Shown here: piece after piece, positions 51,843 to 60,065 of the stretch
Position numbering within the stretch: the first letter of the stretch is position 1
Layout: every line of letters starts with the position of its first letter
Assembly: GCF_016698665.1 (NCBI RefSeq)
Contig: NZ_CP068046.1
Location: 186,001-250,000 of the forward strand
Origin: Devosia rhizoryzae
GTDB taxonomy: Bacteria > Pseudomonadota > Alphaproteobacteria > Rhizobiales > Devosiaceae
Direction of reading: 5' to 3'
DNA: 64,000 nt
The notes under the pieces: generated by a model
The model's input: only the letters and a program-made list of their open reading frames with translations
Told to the model about the DNA's origin: nothing
Database searches by the model: none
Program-made: the position numbers and the translations under genes

Positions 51843-52655
51843 TCATGATGACAAAGCAGTATCAACGCCATAGCTGTCGCGCAGGCGCTCGGAAAACCCA
51901 CTCTGTTCAAGCTCTCCAAGGGCCGAATCGACAGCCCGTTTGAGCGTTTGATCGCCTTTCCAGAGCCCCAAGGCCATAGGCACGGAGCCAAAACCAGGAG
52001 CATCGAGCCAAAATGGCTGAAAGGCATTTTCATCAAGGTCAATGCCGCTGACGAGAAAACGCTCCGTGATTGCTGCCTGCGCCGTGCCACTTTCGAGTGC
52101 CTGGCTCAACTCGGCCGGGTTGCGCACCAGGACCGCTCGCAGATCTTGGCTGCGCAGCCACGTCGAAAGCGCCACGCGATTAAGGCCGGACGTGCCGGGC
52201 AGAACCGCAACGCTGGAGCCAGCCTCTGGCAGGGTTCCGGTCGCGGAAATGCCCATCCAGCCGGTGCGTGCCTGTGTCGGAATGGTTTGCAGAAAGCTTT
52301 GCGACTGCACCGAGTCGGCGACGCCGCCACCCACGAGATCGCATTGCGCGCGGGTCAGCGCCCAGTTGCGCGGATTGAAGTCGCGCCCGATCGACGGCAA
52401 GCGGTTAACCTGCAGCCGCAACTCCATTTTCCCGGCGATTGCGCCGGCCAGTTCGACATCATAGCCCGGCGCCGCCGCATCTTCGGTCACCAGAGGCGGA
52501 AAGCTTTGCGGCACGCAAAGCTTCAGCACCCCCGACTTTTGCCGGTCACCAAGCGACGTGTCGGGTGGCAGAAAGGTAGCTGCGCCCAGGAGCAGGACCA
52601 TGGCGCCGATATTGATCGCCGCCAGGCGCCAGCGATGCGGAGGCCGCGTGCTCAT
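51843..52655 (-). CDS. Type 3 solute-binding protein of the PQQ locus
   Basis: A 270-residue exported protein (N-terminal hydrophobic helix LAAINIGAMVLLLGAATFLP, about residues 11-30, no clear cleavage site) with the family pattern VLKLCVPQSFPPLV, GYDVELAGAIAGKMEL, QCDLVGGGVADSVQSQSF and WKGDQTLKRAVDSALGELEQSGFSERL. Four-base overlap (ATGA) with the permease gene before it. No importer permease is present, so it probably serves the dehydrogenase system as a chaperone or sensor; inference only. Confidence 0.78.
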   Translation of the reverse strand: MSTRPPHRWRLAAINIGAMVLLLGAATFLPPDTSLGDRQKSGVLKLCVPQSFPPLVTEDAAAPGYDVELAGAIAGKMELRLQVNRLPSIGRDFNPRNWALTRAQCDLVGGGVADSVQSQSFLQTIPTQARTGWMGISATGTLPEAGSSVAVLPGTSGLNRVALSTWLRSQDLRAVLVRNPAELSQALESGTAQAAITERFLVSGIDLDENAFQPFWLDAPGFGSVPMALGLWKGDQTLKRAVDSALGELEQSGFSERLRDSYGVDTALSS

Positions 52656-53461
52656 GAGCGGGAAAAGCCGATCATCGCCACGACGAAGAAGATGCCCGCC
52701 ATGCCGAAGATGACGCCCAGGCCATAGGACGGTGGAAACTGGTTGAACCCGATCAGCACACCGCGCAGGGCATCCACCGCATAGGTGATCGGATTAACCT
52801 GCATCATAAACACCAGCCACTCGGGATAGGTCGTGACCATCTGCGTGCGGGTCAGCGACGGATCGAGCGGAAACACCGAGGACGAGGTGAAGTAGAGTGG
52901 CAGGATAATGGTGTTGGAGAAAACGCCAAAGCCTTCGAAGCTGCGAATGCGCGCCGCAAGGATCACGCCAAAGCTGGTCAGCCCGAATGCCAGGACGAAC
53001 ATCAGCGACAACGCCGTCAGCATATCCGGGATCGTAAGGGTGACGTCGGCAAACCGGGCCAGGATCAAGACCAGCCCGCCATGGAGGGTCGCAATGGTGC
53101 TGCCACCCAAGACCTTGCCCAGAAGGATCAACGGCCGCGGCATGGGCGACACCAGCACTTCGCGCAAGAAGCCGAATTCGCGATCCCAGATCACGGACAC
53201 CGCGAACTGGATCGAGGTGTACATGATGTTGAGGACGATCACGGCCGGAAACAAGAATTGCAGATAGGTATAAGGAATGACGAAGCGCACTTCGCCATAA
53301 ACCTCGCCCCGGAAGTAGGGATTAAAGCCCACGCCCAGGATCAGGAGCCAGATCAAGGGCCGGCTGACACCGCCGATAAGTTGCGCACGGTCGCGGGTGG
53401 CGCGGGTGACCTCGCGCAGCCAGACGCCGTAGACACCGCGCATAAGCATGATGGGTGTCAT
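52652..53461 (-). CDS. ABC-2 type transporter permease, PQQ-dehydrogenase associated (PedC-like)
   Basis: A 269-residue membrane protein with six predicted helices and an ABC-2 export signature (REFGFLREVLVSPMPRPLILLGKVLGGSTIATLHGGLVLILAR about residues 94-135; late NPITYAVDALRGVLIGFNQ). This is the permease type found in PQQ-dependent alcohol-dehydrogenase loci (PedC/TIGR03861 type). Overlaps the ATPase stop by one base (TGATG) and the binding-protein start by four. Confidence 0.85.
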   Translation of the reverse strand: MTPIMLMRGVYGVWLREVTRATRDRAQLIGGVSRPLIWLLILGVGFNPYFRGEVYGEVRFVIPYTYLQFLFPAVIVLNIMYTSIQFAVSVIWDREFGFLREVLVSPMPRPLILLGKVLGGSTIATLHGGLVLILARFADVTLTIPDMLTALSLMFVLAFGLTSFGVILAARIRSFEGFGVFSNTIILPLYFTSSSVFPLDPSLTRTQMVTTYPEWLVFMMQVNPITYAVDALRGVLIGFNQFPPSYGLGVIFGMAGIFFVVAMIGFSRS

Positions 53462-54435
53462 CAGCGCCGCCCTCCGCGCCGTCCGGCTGCCTTGTCCGCA
53501 TCGCGTTGTCCATCTGCACGATCGCGCAACTCCTTGCCGGTTAGGGACAGGAATACGCTTTCGAGCGTCGGTTGCTGGAAGCGAACCTCAAGCAAACGGT
53601 CGCGAAACTCGGTCAGTAGCGCATCCACCTGATCATCCTTGTCTGCCGGAACGGCCAGCGCCGCGCTGCCCAAGGCTTGTGCCTCCGGAAAGCGGCTCTG
53701 AACAATTGCCAGCGTCTCTGCGTCCCGCGGCGTAAGATGAAGCCAGCGCTTTCCATGCTGACTCTTGAGGGTCTGCGGCGAGCCTTCGGCAATGATCTTT
53801 CCGCCATCGATGATGCAGACGATGTCGGCGTCCTCGACTTCCTCGATGTAATGGGTGGTAGTGAGCACGGTAAGGTTCCGCTCCTGCCGCAGCCGGCCCA
53901 AATAGTGCCAGATATGCTGCCGCGTTTGCGCGTCGAGGCCAACCGTCGGCTCGTCCAGAAACAGGATCTTCGGCTCGTGCAGCAAGGCGCGGGCGATCTC
54001 GAGCCTTCGCCGCATTCCGCCCGAGAAACTGCGCACCACCTCATGCGTCCAGTCTCCGAGCTCAACCAGCTCGAGCACCTGCTCTATCATCATCCTACGC
54101 CGCTTAGGCGCCATGCCATAGACAAGACCGTGAAACTCGAGGTTTTCCCAAGCGGTCAGCCGATCATCGAGGCTTGAGTCCTGAAACACGACGCCTATCG
54201 ATCGCCGCGCTTCGGTAGGGCTTTTCACGACATCCGCCCCGGCTACCCGCGCCGAGCCTCCATCGGGACGGCGTAGCGTCGAAAGAATGCTGACCAGAGT
54301 GGTCTTGCCAGCCCCATTCGGCCCCAGCAGCGCAAAGTGCGTTCCCGCCGGAACATTCAGGCTTACGCAATCGAGCACCTGCTTGCTGCCATAGGCCGCG
54401 CTCACCTCCGAGATGATGATAGCCTCTTCGCCCAT
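53461..54435 (-). CDS. ABC transporter ATP-binding protein, PQQ-dehydrogenase associated
   Basis: A 324-residue ATPase with Walker A GPNGAGKT (about residue 39), Q-loop VVFQDSSLDDRLTAWENLEFHG, the ABC signature SFSGGMRRRLEIARAL (about 136) and Walker B ILFLDEPTVGLD (about 160). A C-terminal extension of about 90 residues follows, as in drug-resistance-type exporters. Forms the exporter with the next gene. The ATG at 54435 was chosen because the preceding 23 codons are Ser/Gly-rich and lack homology to ABC proteins. First gene of the minus-strand PQQ locus. Confidence 0.9.
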   Translation of the reverse strand: MGEEAIIISEVSAAYGSKQVLDCVSLNVPAGTHFALLGPNGAGKTTLVSILSTLRRPDGGSARVAGADVVKSPTEARRSIGVVFQDSSLDDRLTAWENLEFHGLVYGMAPKRRRMMIEQVLELVELGDWTHEVVRSFSGGMRRRLEIARALLHEPKILFLDEPTVGLDAQTRQHIWHYLGRLRQERNLTVLTTTHYIEEVEDADIVCIIDGGKIIAEGSPQTLKSQHGKRWLHLTPRDAETLAIVQSRFPEAQALGSAALAVPADKDDQVDALLTEFRDRLLEVRFQQPTLESVFLSLTGKELRDRADGQRDADKAAGRRGGRR

Positions 54436-54946
54436 ACTGGAATGTCCTAGCCCATGCGCAGATCGCAATTTACTGCTTGATGAACCATCGGGAGCAATTT
54501 GCAAACGCTCTAAGTTCTTGGGTGAGCGAACCAGAACATTCTTGTTCAGAGTCCCGCCACCGCCGCGAGCCAGAAGAAGCGCCTTCCCGCTAACAGCTGC
54601 TAGGCCTAATCGTCATCCGCAGCAGTTCGCCAAACAGTTAGGGAGCGTGATCAAGGTCAACTGGATCGAGCCGCGTTTGCTGCTCCTTACTTCGTTACTC
54701 CGGTCCACCATAAATCCCCAGTAAGAATCGAGTTGGGCCGTTTGCTGCCGGCCCCCGTCAGTAAAATTTATAGACGGACATGAACAGGAGTCCGTTGCCG
54801 GGCACCAATGTGCGAGGAAAGCTTAGCATGTAACTTCCATCGGGACCGGCGCAGCTCACATACCTCTGCGGCGATCACCGTGCTGCTACCTGTATGCTAC
54901 TTAGCCCGTGTTATTTCGGATAATAGCGAATGAGACTAACAACAAA
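54436..54946. other. Upstream region of the PQQ/ABC locus
   Basis: About 510 bases without a supported gene. GAACATTCTTGTTC (54534-54547) is a perfect palindrome (GAACA-N4-TGTTC) about 100 bases before the ATPase start and could be an operator. A minus-strand frame ending at 54758 (about 38 codons, ending LLFMSVYKFY with an aromatic C-terminus) looks protein-like and may be a degraded gene end. Confidence 0.4.
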
Positions 54947-54970
54947 AAACCCCCGGTTTCCCGGGGGTTT
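54947..54970 (-). terminator. tRNA terminator
   Basis: AACCCCCGG and CCGGGGGTT stem with a small loop, ending in TTTTTTG on the minus strand. It directly follows the tRNA 3' end and is a strong intrinsic terminator. Confidence 0.9.
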
Positions 54971-54973
54971 GAT

Positions 54974-55050
54974 TGGTAGCGAAGCCCAGATTTGAACTGG
55001 GGACACACGGATTATGATTCCGCTGCTCTAACCAACTGAGCTACTCCGCC
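54974..55050 (-). tRNA. tRNA-Met (CAU), elongator type
   Basis: 77 bases including an encoded CCA. Acceptor arms GGCGGAG and CTTCGCT (with two G-U pairs), D-arm AGCTCAGTTGGTTAGAGC, anticodon loop ATCATAA with anticodon CAT, variable region, T-arm CCCAG-TTCAAAT-CTGGG and discriminator A. The start GGCGGAG and the D-arm differ from initiator tRNA (which lacks a G1-C72-type pair) and match alphaproteobacterial elongator tRNA-Met. A lysidine tRNA-Ile2 was considered and judged less likely. Confidence 0.93.
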
Positions 55051-55114
55051 ATAAGGCTGATCGGTGTTTAGCCGATGAGGGTGATTTAGTTTTGGCTGCC
55101 GGGGCTGTCAAGCG

Positions 55115-56566
55115 TTACGGCGTTTTTTCCAAGGCGGCGATGGCCTCGCGGACCATGACGAGATCGGCTTCGAACTTGGCGCGTTCGCGGGCCTTACCTT
55201 CGGCGTCGGGGATGCGGAGCAGGTAGGAGGGGTGGTTGGTGATGAAGAGGACGGTGCCGTCCTCCATTTTGATGGGCGCGCCACGCATCTTGCCGATGGT
55301 GACGCTGGCTTTGCCGAGTAAAGACTGGGCGGCGGTGGCGCCCAGGGCGACGATGACTTTGGGCTTGACGTATTCGACTTCAAGATTGAGCCAGAACTTG
55401 CAGGCCTGGACCTCGCCGCCGTCGGGGCGCTGGTGGATGCGGCGCTTGCCGCGCGGCTCGAACTTGAAGTGCTTTACGGCATTGGTGACATAAACGCGCT
55501 TGCGGTCGATGCCGACTTTTTCAATAAACTCGTCAAGCACTTGTCCGGCGGGACCGATGAAGGGTTTGCCGGCCAGATCCTCCTGGTCGCCGGGCTGTTC
55601 GCCGACGAACATGACTTCGGCGTGTTCCGGACCTTCGCCGAAGACGGCCTGCGTCGCGTGTTCGTAGAGGGGGCAGCGGTGGCAGGACTGAACCGCCTCG
55701 CGGGCTTCGGCAAGCGAGGTAATCTCTTGAATTTGCTGCGGTTCGGGCTTGCGGGCCTCGCGGCGCATGTGATGGGCCGGGGGCTGGGTGGCAGCGCGCT
55801 CGATCATGTCCTGCTCCATCGCCTTGGCGTTGCGGATCAAAGGAGCAATGTTTTCTGCTTCGGGCAGGTTGCGCCAATACTTGACCGGCATTTCTGATTT
55901 CATCATCGAGACTTTGAGGCGTGCCGGATTGAAGATCGAGGCGTAGTAGGTTTTCCAATCGTCCTCGACGGCGTCTTCCGCAGGGACGTCGGACTTGCGG
56001 CCGCCGGGGCCAAAACTTAGGTTTTCTGTGTCCCACCAGGCACTTGCATAGGGGGTGACGATGCCCCAGTTCATGCCGGCAAAGCGGCGGGCGAAGAAGG
56101 AGGCGGTGGCTTCGAGGACGTAGTGGTCGGGCTCAAACCAGGCGATGAAGCGTTCCGTCTCGCCCTCGAACAGCGAGCGGAAGCGCACGAAAGCTTTCAT
56201 TTTGTGCGCATCTCGCCGCACCGCAGAGGCCATGCGTGCCAGATCGGTGTTGTCACTATCGCCTGCATTTGAGAGCAGTTGATGGTCCTTCTGCAAACGC
56301 CAGAGCACACGATAGAGACGGGCGAAGCGTTCCGGATCGGAATGCTGGATGACGCCGGCGGCGAGCTCCATGAACTGTCGGGGGACGGTGCCGACCGGAC
56401 CGTCGGGGGTGGGGAGCATTTCGTCGCCGCCTTCGAAGAGGCCGTTCTCGTCCGAACCGGTGCGCCAGACGATCTGGCTCGGCTCCATACCGGCGGCGAG
56501 CAGGCGGCGGGCCTTGCCGCGCCATTCGTCGAGGTCGTTGAGCTTTTCGAGACGGATGGCCAGCAT
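55115..56566 (-). CDS. UdgX-type uracil-DNA glycosylase fused to a DNA modification/repair domain (TIGR03915-type)
   Basis: A 483-residue fusion. The N-terminal part (about residues 1-255) matches the putative DNA modification/repair domain found with the radical-SAM partner (RLYRVLWRLQKDHQLL, DNTDLARMASAVRRDAHKMKAFVRFR, FEPDHYVLEATASFFARRFAGMNW). The C-terminal part is a family-4/UdgX glycosylase: CHRCPLYEHAT (CxxC), GEQPGDQEDLAGKPFIGPAGQVLD, and the diagnostic KRRIHQRP loop (about 383) whose His in Mycobacterium UdgX forms a covalent bond with uracil-site DNA. The ATG at 56566 overlaps the radical-SAM stop (TGATG). Probably SOS-controlled. Confidence 0.9.
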   Translation of the reverse strand: MLAIRLEKLNDLDEWRGKARRLLAAGMEPSQIVWRTGSDENGLFEGGDEMLPTPDGPVGTVPRQFMELAAGVIQHSDPERFARLYRVLWRLQKDHQLLSNAGDSDNTDLARMASAVRRDAHKMKAFVRFRSLFEGETERFIAWFEPDHYVLEATASFFARRFAGMNWGIVTPYASAWWDTENLSFGPGGRKSDVPAEDAVEDDWKTYYASIFNPARLKVSMMKSEMPVKYWRNLPEAENIAPLIRNAKAMEQDMIERAATQPPAHHMRREARKPEPQQIQEITSLAEAREAVQSCHRCPLYEHATQAVFGEGPEHAEVMFVGEQPGDQEDLAGKPFIGPAGQVLDEFIEKVGIDRKRVYVTNAVKHFKFEPRGKRRIHQRPDGGEVQACKFWLNLEVEYVKPKVIVALGATAAQSLLGKASVTIGKMRGAPIKMEDGTVLFITNHPSYLLRIPDAEGKARERAKFEADLVMVREAIAALEKTP

Positions 56567-57801
56567 CAGAAGAGCGAGAGTTGCTTGGGCTGCGGCGTCA
56601 GCTTCTGGCGCAGGCGCTGATCGTCGATGGCGCCGCCGGGGGACCAATCGCCGGTGACGATGAAGGGGCGGACCTTATCAATGGAGGCGGTCATGCGCGC
56701 GACATCGGCAAGGGTCAGGCGATGGTGGCGGCGGGAGCGGATGATGCGATCGACGGCGTTGATGCCGAGGCCGGGGACGCGCAGCAGCATTTCGCGGTCG
56801 GCGCGGTTGACGTCGACTGGAAAGCTCTGGCGTTGCTTGAGAGCCCAGGCGAGCTTTGGATCGATGGCAAGATCGAGATCGCCATTTTCGCCACCCTGGA
56901 CGATTTCGGGAACATCGAAGCCATAAAAACGGATCAGCCAATCGGCCTGGTAGAGGCGATGTTCGCGCATCAGCGGTGGTGGCCGCAGCGGCAGCTTGGA
57001 GCTGGCGTCGGGAATGGGCGAAAAGGCGGAATAGTAGACGCGCTTCAAGTTATAGCCGGAGTAGAGGCCGGCGGCGCGGGTCAGAATGGCGGAGTCGTTA
57101 GCGGCATCGGCGCCGATGATCATCTGGGTCGATTGGCCGGCAGGCGCAAATTTTTGCGGCTTGGCCTTCGGCTTGCCCTCGGGCTTGGCTTCATCGAGCT
57201 TGCCCCGCAGACGGGCCATGGCCGTGCGAATTTCCGCCGGTCGCTTTTCGGGTGCGAAGTGCTCGAGCGCCGTATCGGTGGGAAGCTCGATATTGGTGGA
57301 AAGGCGATCGGCCCAGCGGCCGGCTTCGGCCAAGAGTTCCGGGCTGGCATTGGGGATGACCTTGAGGTGGATGTAGCCCTGGAAGAGGTGCACTTCGCGC
57401 AGGGTGCGGGCGACGCGGACCATTTCTTCCATCGTGTGGTCGGGCGACTTGATGATGCCGGACGAAAGGAAGAGCCCCTCGATGTAGTTGCGGCGGTAGA
57501 AGTCGAGGGTGAGCTGCACGACTTCGTCCACGGAAAAGCGGGCGCGCTGCACATTGGAGGACGAGCGGTTGATGCAATAAGCGCAGTCGTAGATGCAGAA
57601 ATTGGTCAGCAGCAGCTTGAGCAGGCTGATGCAGCGACCGTCCGGAGCGTAGGAGTGGCAAATGCCGCTGCCTTCGGTCGAGCCGATGCCCTTGGTGCCG
57701 GCGCTGTTGCGTTTTTCGCTGCCGCTCGAGGCGCAGGAGGCATCGTATTTGGCGGCGTCGGCCAGGATCGCGAGTTTTCGCGTGAGAGTGAGAGCTACCA
57801 T
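56566..57801 (-). CDS. Radical-SAM putative DNA modification/repair protein (TIGR03916-type)
   Basis: A 411-residue protein with the radical-SAM cluster C69-x3-C73-x2-C76 in TNFCIYDCAYCINRSS, preceded by a short conserved N-terminal Cys/Ser region (SGICHSYAPDGRCISLLK). The C-terminus has a helix-hairpin-helix DNA-binding motif (LLRVPGLGINAVDRIIRSRRHHRL, about residues 345-368). First gene of the operon with the UdgX fusion. A LexA-type box (57803-57817) lies two bases upstream of its ATG. Reaction unknown; the pairing is conserved in many bacteria. Confidence 0.9.
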   Translation of the reverse strand: MVALTLTRKLAILADAAKYDASCASSGSEKRNSAGTKGIGSTEGSGICHSYAPDGRCISLLKLLLTNFCIYDCAYCINRSSSNVQRARFSVDEVVQLTLDFYRRNYIEGLFLSSGIIKSPDHTMEEMVRVARTLREVHLFQGYIHLKVIPNASPELLAEAGRWADRLSTNIELPTDTALEHFAPEKRPAEIRTAMARLRGKLDEAKPEGKPKAKPQKFAPAGQSTQMIIGADAANDSAILTRAAGLYSGYNLKRVYYSAFSPIPDASSKLPLRPPPLMREHRLYQADWLIRFYGFDVPEIVQGGENGDLDLAIDPKLAWALKQRQSFPVDVNRADREMLLRVPGLGINAVDRIIRSRRHHRLTLADVARMTASIDKVRPFIVTGDWSPGGAIDDQRLRQKLTPQPKQLSLF

Positions 57802-57802
57802 C

Positions 57803-57817
57803 GTTCGTCCTTTGTTC
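57803..57817 (-). promoter_or_regulatory. LexA-type SOS box before the radical-SAM/UdgX operon
   Basis: Direct repeat GTTC (57803-57806), seven bases, GTTC (57814-57817): the perfect alphaproteobacterial LexA consensus GTTC-N7-GTTC. It lies two bases before the ATG and overlaps the AAAGGA ribosome-binding site on the other strand, so a bound repressor would block elongation or the promoter just upstream. Confidence 0.8.
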
Positions 57818-57894
57818 TGTGTTTAGGACATGAAGAGGGGGATTGCACATCACAATGTTGAACGGAGGAAAGAGGCCCACAGCCGCCGGAGAGA

Positions 57895-57930
57895 CCCCCA
57901 CCCGGCCTCCCCCTTTAGGAGGGGGAGGAG
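57895..57930. repeat. Intergenic repeat (family C)
   Basis: CCCCCACCCGGCCTCCCCC, spacer, GGAGGGGGAGGAG, the same unit as at 3023 and 28691, between the radical-SAM gene and the sorbosone dehydrogenase-like gene. Confidence 0.75.
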
Positions 57931-57957
57931 TGGATCGGGGGTGGGGAGGGGCTGGTG

Positions 57958-59478
57958 CTATTGCGCGGGAGGGGTGGGGGCGCCGTTTGCGGGGCCGACG
58001 GCGGGGGCGATGTCGGTTTGCGGTGGCTCGGGGGTGCCTTCGGTTGGGACAGCTGGGGTTGCTGCAGTTGCCGGAGCAAGAGCGGGTACCTCAGCTGCCG
58101 CAGCGGGCGGGGTCACGCGGTCGGTGGGGATCACTTCGGCGATAGCGGTGCCGCCTTCAGCGGCGACGCGCCAGACGGTGTTGCCGGCGTCGTCGGCAAT
58201 CAGCAGGGCGCCGGTGCCGTCCATGGCAAGGCCGACGGGACGGCCGTGGGCATTGTCGCCATCGAGGAAGCCGGTGACGACGTCGATCGCGGGGCCGGAA
58301 GGCCTGCCATCGGTAAAGGGCACATAGATGACCTTGTAGCCGTTGAAGTGGTCGCGATTCCAGCTGCCGCGATTACCGATGAAAGCGCCATTGAGGTATT
58401 GCTCGGGCATGGCGCTGTCGTCGGTGAAGGCGAGACCGAGGGCGGCGACGTGACTCGAAAGCGCGTAATCGGGCTTGATGGCGGTTTCGACGAGATCGGG
58501 GCGCGGCGGGGAGACGCGCGGGTCGACGTTCTGGCCGTAGTAGCTGTAGGGCCAGCCGTAGAAGCCGTCTTCCTGCACCGAGGTCAGATAATCGGGCACG
58601 AGGTTGGGGCCGAGCTCGTCGCGCTCGTTGACCACGGTCCAGAGTTCGCCCGTGTCGGGGTGGAAGTTGAGACCATTGGGGTTGCGCAGGCCGGAGGCGA
58701 AGACGCGGGAGGCGCCGGTTTCGCGATCGATCTGCCAGATGGCGGCGCGGCCTTTTTCGGCTTCGATGCCGCGTTCGGCGGCGTTGGAGTTGGAGCCGAC
58801 CGAGGCGTAAAGGAACTGCCCGTCCGGGCTCAGTGCCAAATCCTTGGTCCAATGGTGGTTGATCGGGCCGCCGGGCAGGGGCGAGAGCACGGTGGGTTCG
58901 GCGGTGATCTCGGTATCGCCCAGGGCATAGGGGTAGGAGATGACCGCATCGGCTGCGGCGACATAGAGAGTGTCTTCGTACCAGGCGACGCCGAAAGGCG
59001 AGGTCAGGTCGCGCAACAGGTCGAAGCGTTCGTCGACCGTGCCGTCGCGATTGGTGTCGCGCAGCAGGGTGATGAGATTGGTTTCCGGGGGCGGTTCGCC
59101 GCCACCGCCGCCCGAGGCGATGGACATGATGAAATCGCGGATGATGTCCTTGGGGCGCTCGACCGGCTTGCCGGGAGGAGCCTTGGACTGGACAACAAGA
59201 ATGTCTCCGTTGGGGAGGGTATGAACAGTGCGCGGGTTGGCGAGATCGGTCGCATAGGCGGTTACGACCAAGCCTTCGGGCACGGTCGGCGTCTCGCCGT
59301 CTTCCCAGCCCACGACTTCGGCGACCTTGAGGTCGGGCAGGAGGGGCTGTTCTGGAGCCGGCAGAACCGGATCGGCACCGATCTGCGATGCCGTGTCGAA
59401 GGGTTCGCTGCTGCAGGCTGCGAGGAGGGTTGCGGTGCCGACGCCAAGGACGAGGGTGGATGCAAAGCGCTTAAGCAT
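57958..59478 (-). CDS. Lipoprotein PQQ-dependent sugar (sorbosone) dehydrogenase-like protein
   Basis: A 506-residue protein with a lipobox (TLLAAC, Cys22) and the six-bladed propeller motifs seen in the paralogue at 6411: LANPRTVHTLPNGDILVVQS, LTSPFGVAWYEDTLYVAAADAVISYPYA, ASGLRNPNGLNFHPDTGELW, DGFYGWPYSYYGQNVDPR, GSWNRDHFNGYKVIY and GRPVGLAMDGTGALLIADDAGNTVWRV. A Pro/Ala-rich tail of about 65 residues is specific to this copy. Probably in the outer or inner membrane facing the periplasm. It follows a DUF2231 gene with an 8-base overlap, an arrangement common in relatives. Confidence 0.85.
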   Translation of the reverse strand: MLKRFASTLVLGVGTATLLAACSSEPFDTASQIGADPVLPAPEQPLLPDLKVAEVVGWEDGETPTVPEGLVVTAYATDLANPRTVHTLPNGDILVVQSKAPPGKPVERPKDIIRDFIMSIASGGGGGEPPPETNLITLLRDTNRDGTVDERFDLLRDLTSPFGVAWYEDTLYVAAADAVISYPYALGDTEITAEPTVLSPLPGGPINHHWTKDLALSPDGQFLYASVGSNSNAAERGIEAEKGRAAIWQIDRETGASRVFASGLRNPNGLNFHPDTGELWTVVNERDELGPNLVPDYLTSVQEDGFYGWPYSYYGQNVDPRVSPPRPDLVETAIKPDYALSSHVAALGLAFTDDSAMPEQYLNGAFIGNRGSWNRDHFNGYKVIYVPFTDGRPSGPAIDVVTGFLDGDNAHGRPVGLAMDGTGALLIADDAGNTVWRVAAEGGTAIAEVIPTDRVTPPAAAAEVPALAPATAATPAVPTEGTPEPPQTDIAPAVGPANGAPTPPAQ

Positions 59479-59884
59479 GGATTTCGCCCTCCCGGCCGAG
59501 CCAGGCGGTCAGCAGCATGGCCAAAACGGTGGCAGCGGACAGCGTCAAGCCCATCGGCACGACGGCGGTCCAGCCATCGGCGGTGTGAACAAGATTGTTG
59601 ATGAAGGCGAGAACGAAGATGACAACGCCCATCAAGACGGCGGGCCAGGCGGGGCGTAGCTTGCGGATCGGCAGTTCGATGAGGCTGAGCAAGAGATCAA
59701 AGCCGACGCCAACGATGCCCACCAGCAGCAGCCATTCGGAAAAATGTAGCCAGAGCAAGTTCGAGGTTTGCACATAGGCAATGTCGGTTGCCAGGGCCAT
59801 GGTGAAGGCCGTTATCGGCAGGGCGCGCAGGAAACCATGCGCCAGCCGCAACAGCCAAGTTGAAAAGGATATGTGTCTCGCCAT
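59471..59884 (-). CDS. DUF2231-family membrane protein
   Basis: A 137-residue protein with four membrane helices (about residues 18-36, 44-64, 76-95 and 105-126) and the family LRALPITAFTMALATDIAYVQT and INNLVHTADGWTAVVPMGLTLSAATVL segments. DUF2231 proteins often carry a haem-like His pair and sit beside sorbosone-dehydrogenase genes; here an 8-base overlap supports a joint function in electron transfer (inference). Start ATG 59884 chosen over a Met five codons upstream. Confidence 0.78.
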   Translation of the reverse strand: MARHISFSTWLLRLAHGFLRALPITAFTMALATDIAYVQTSNLLWLHFSEWLLLVGIVGVGFDLLLSLIELPIRKLRPAWPAVLMGVVIFVLAFINNLVHTADGWTAVVPMGLTLSAATVLAMLLTAWLGREGEIHA

Positions 59885-60065
59885 TTGCGCCCTCCCCACG
59901 TGATGTCAGAAAAAAGCGCCGTTCGGTATTTTGGTTCCAAGCTGGCGCAAGCTGTTCAAGGATCGGCACCAATCCGTTGTGATTAGCGCGGTATCTCGCC
60001 CGCCGCTTCTGCCCTACATTCCACTCGAACACGGCGCCCATCGCGCCGCACGAGGAGATTTCCAA

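Noticed and set aside
54974..55050. tRNA-Ile2 (lysidine-modified CAU) as an alternative identity for the tRNA
   Set aside because: Acceptor and D-arm sequence match elongator tRNA-Met of alphaproteobacteria better.
59885..59960. GGAAC-N17-CTTT sequence as a general-stress (EcfG) promoter before the DUF2231 gene
   Set aside because: The -10 element should be CGTT; it matches imperfectly, and no other stress-promoter copies were convincing in the window.
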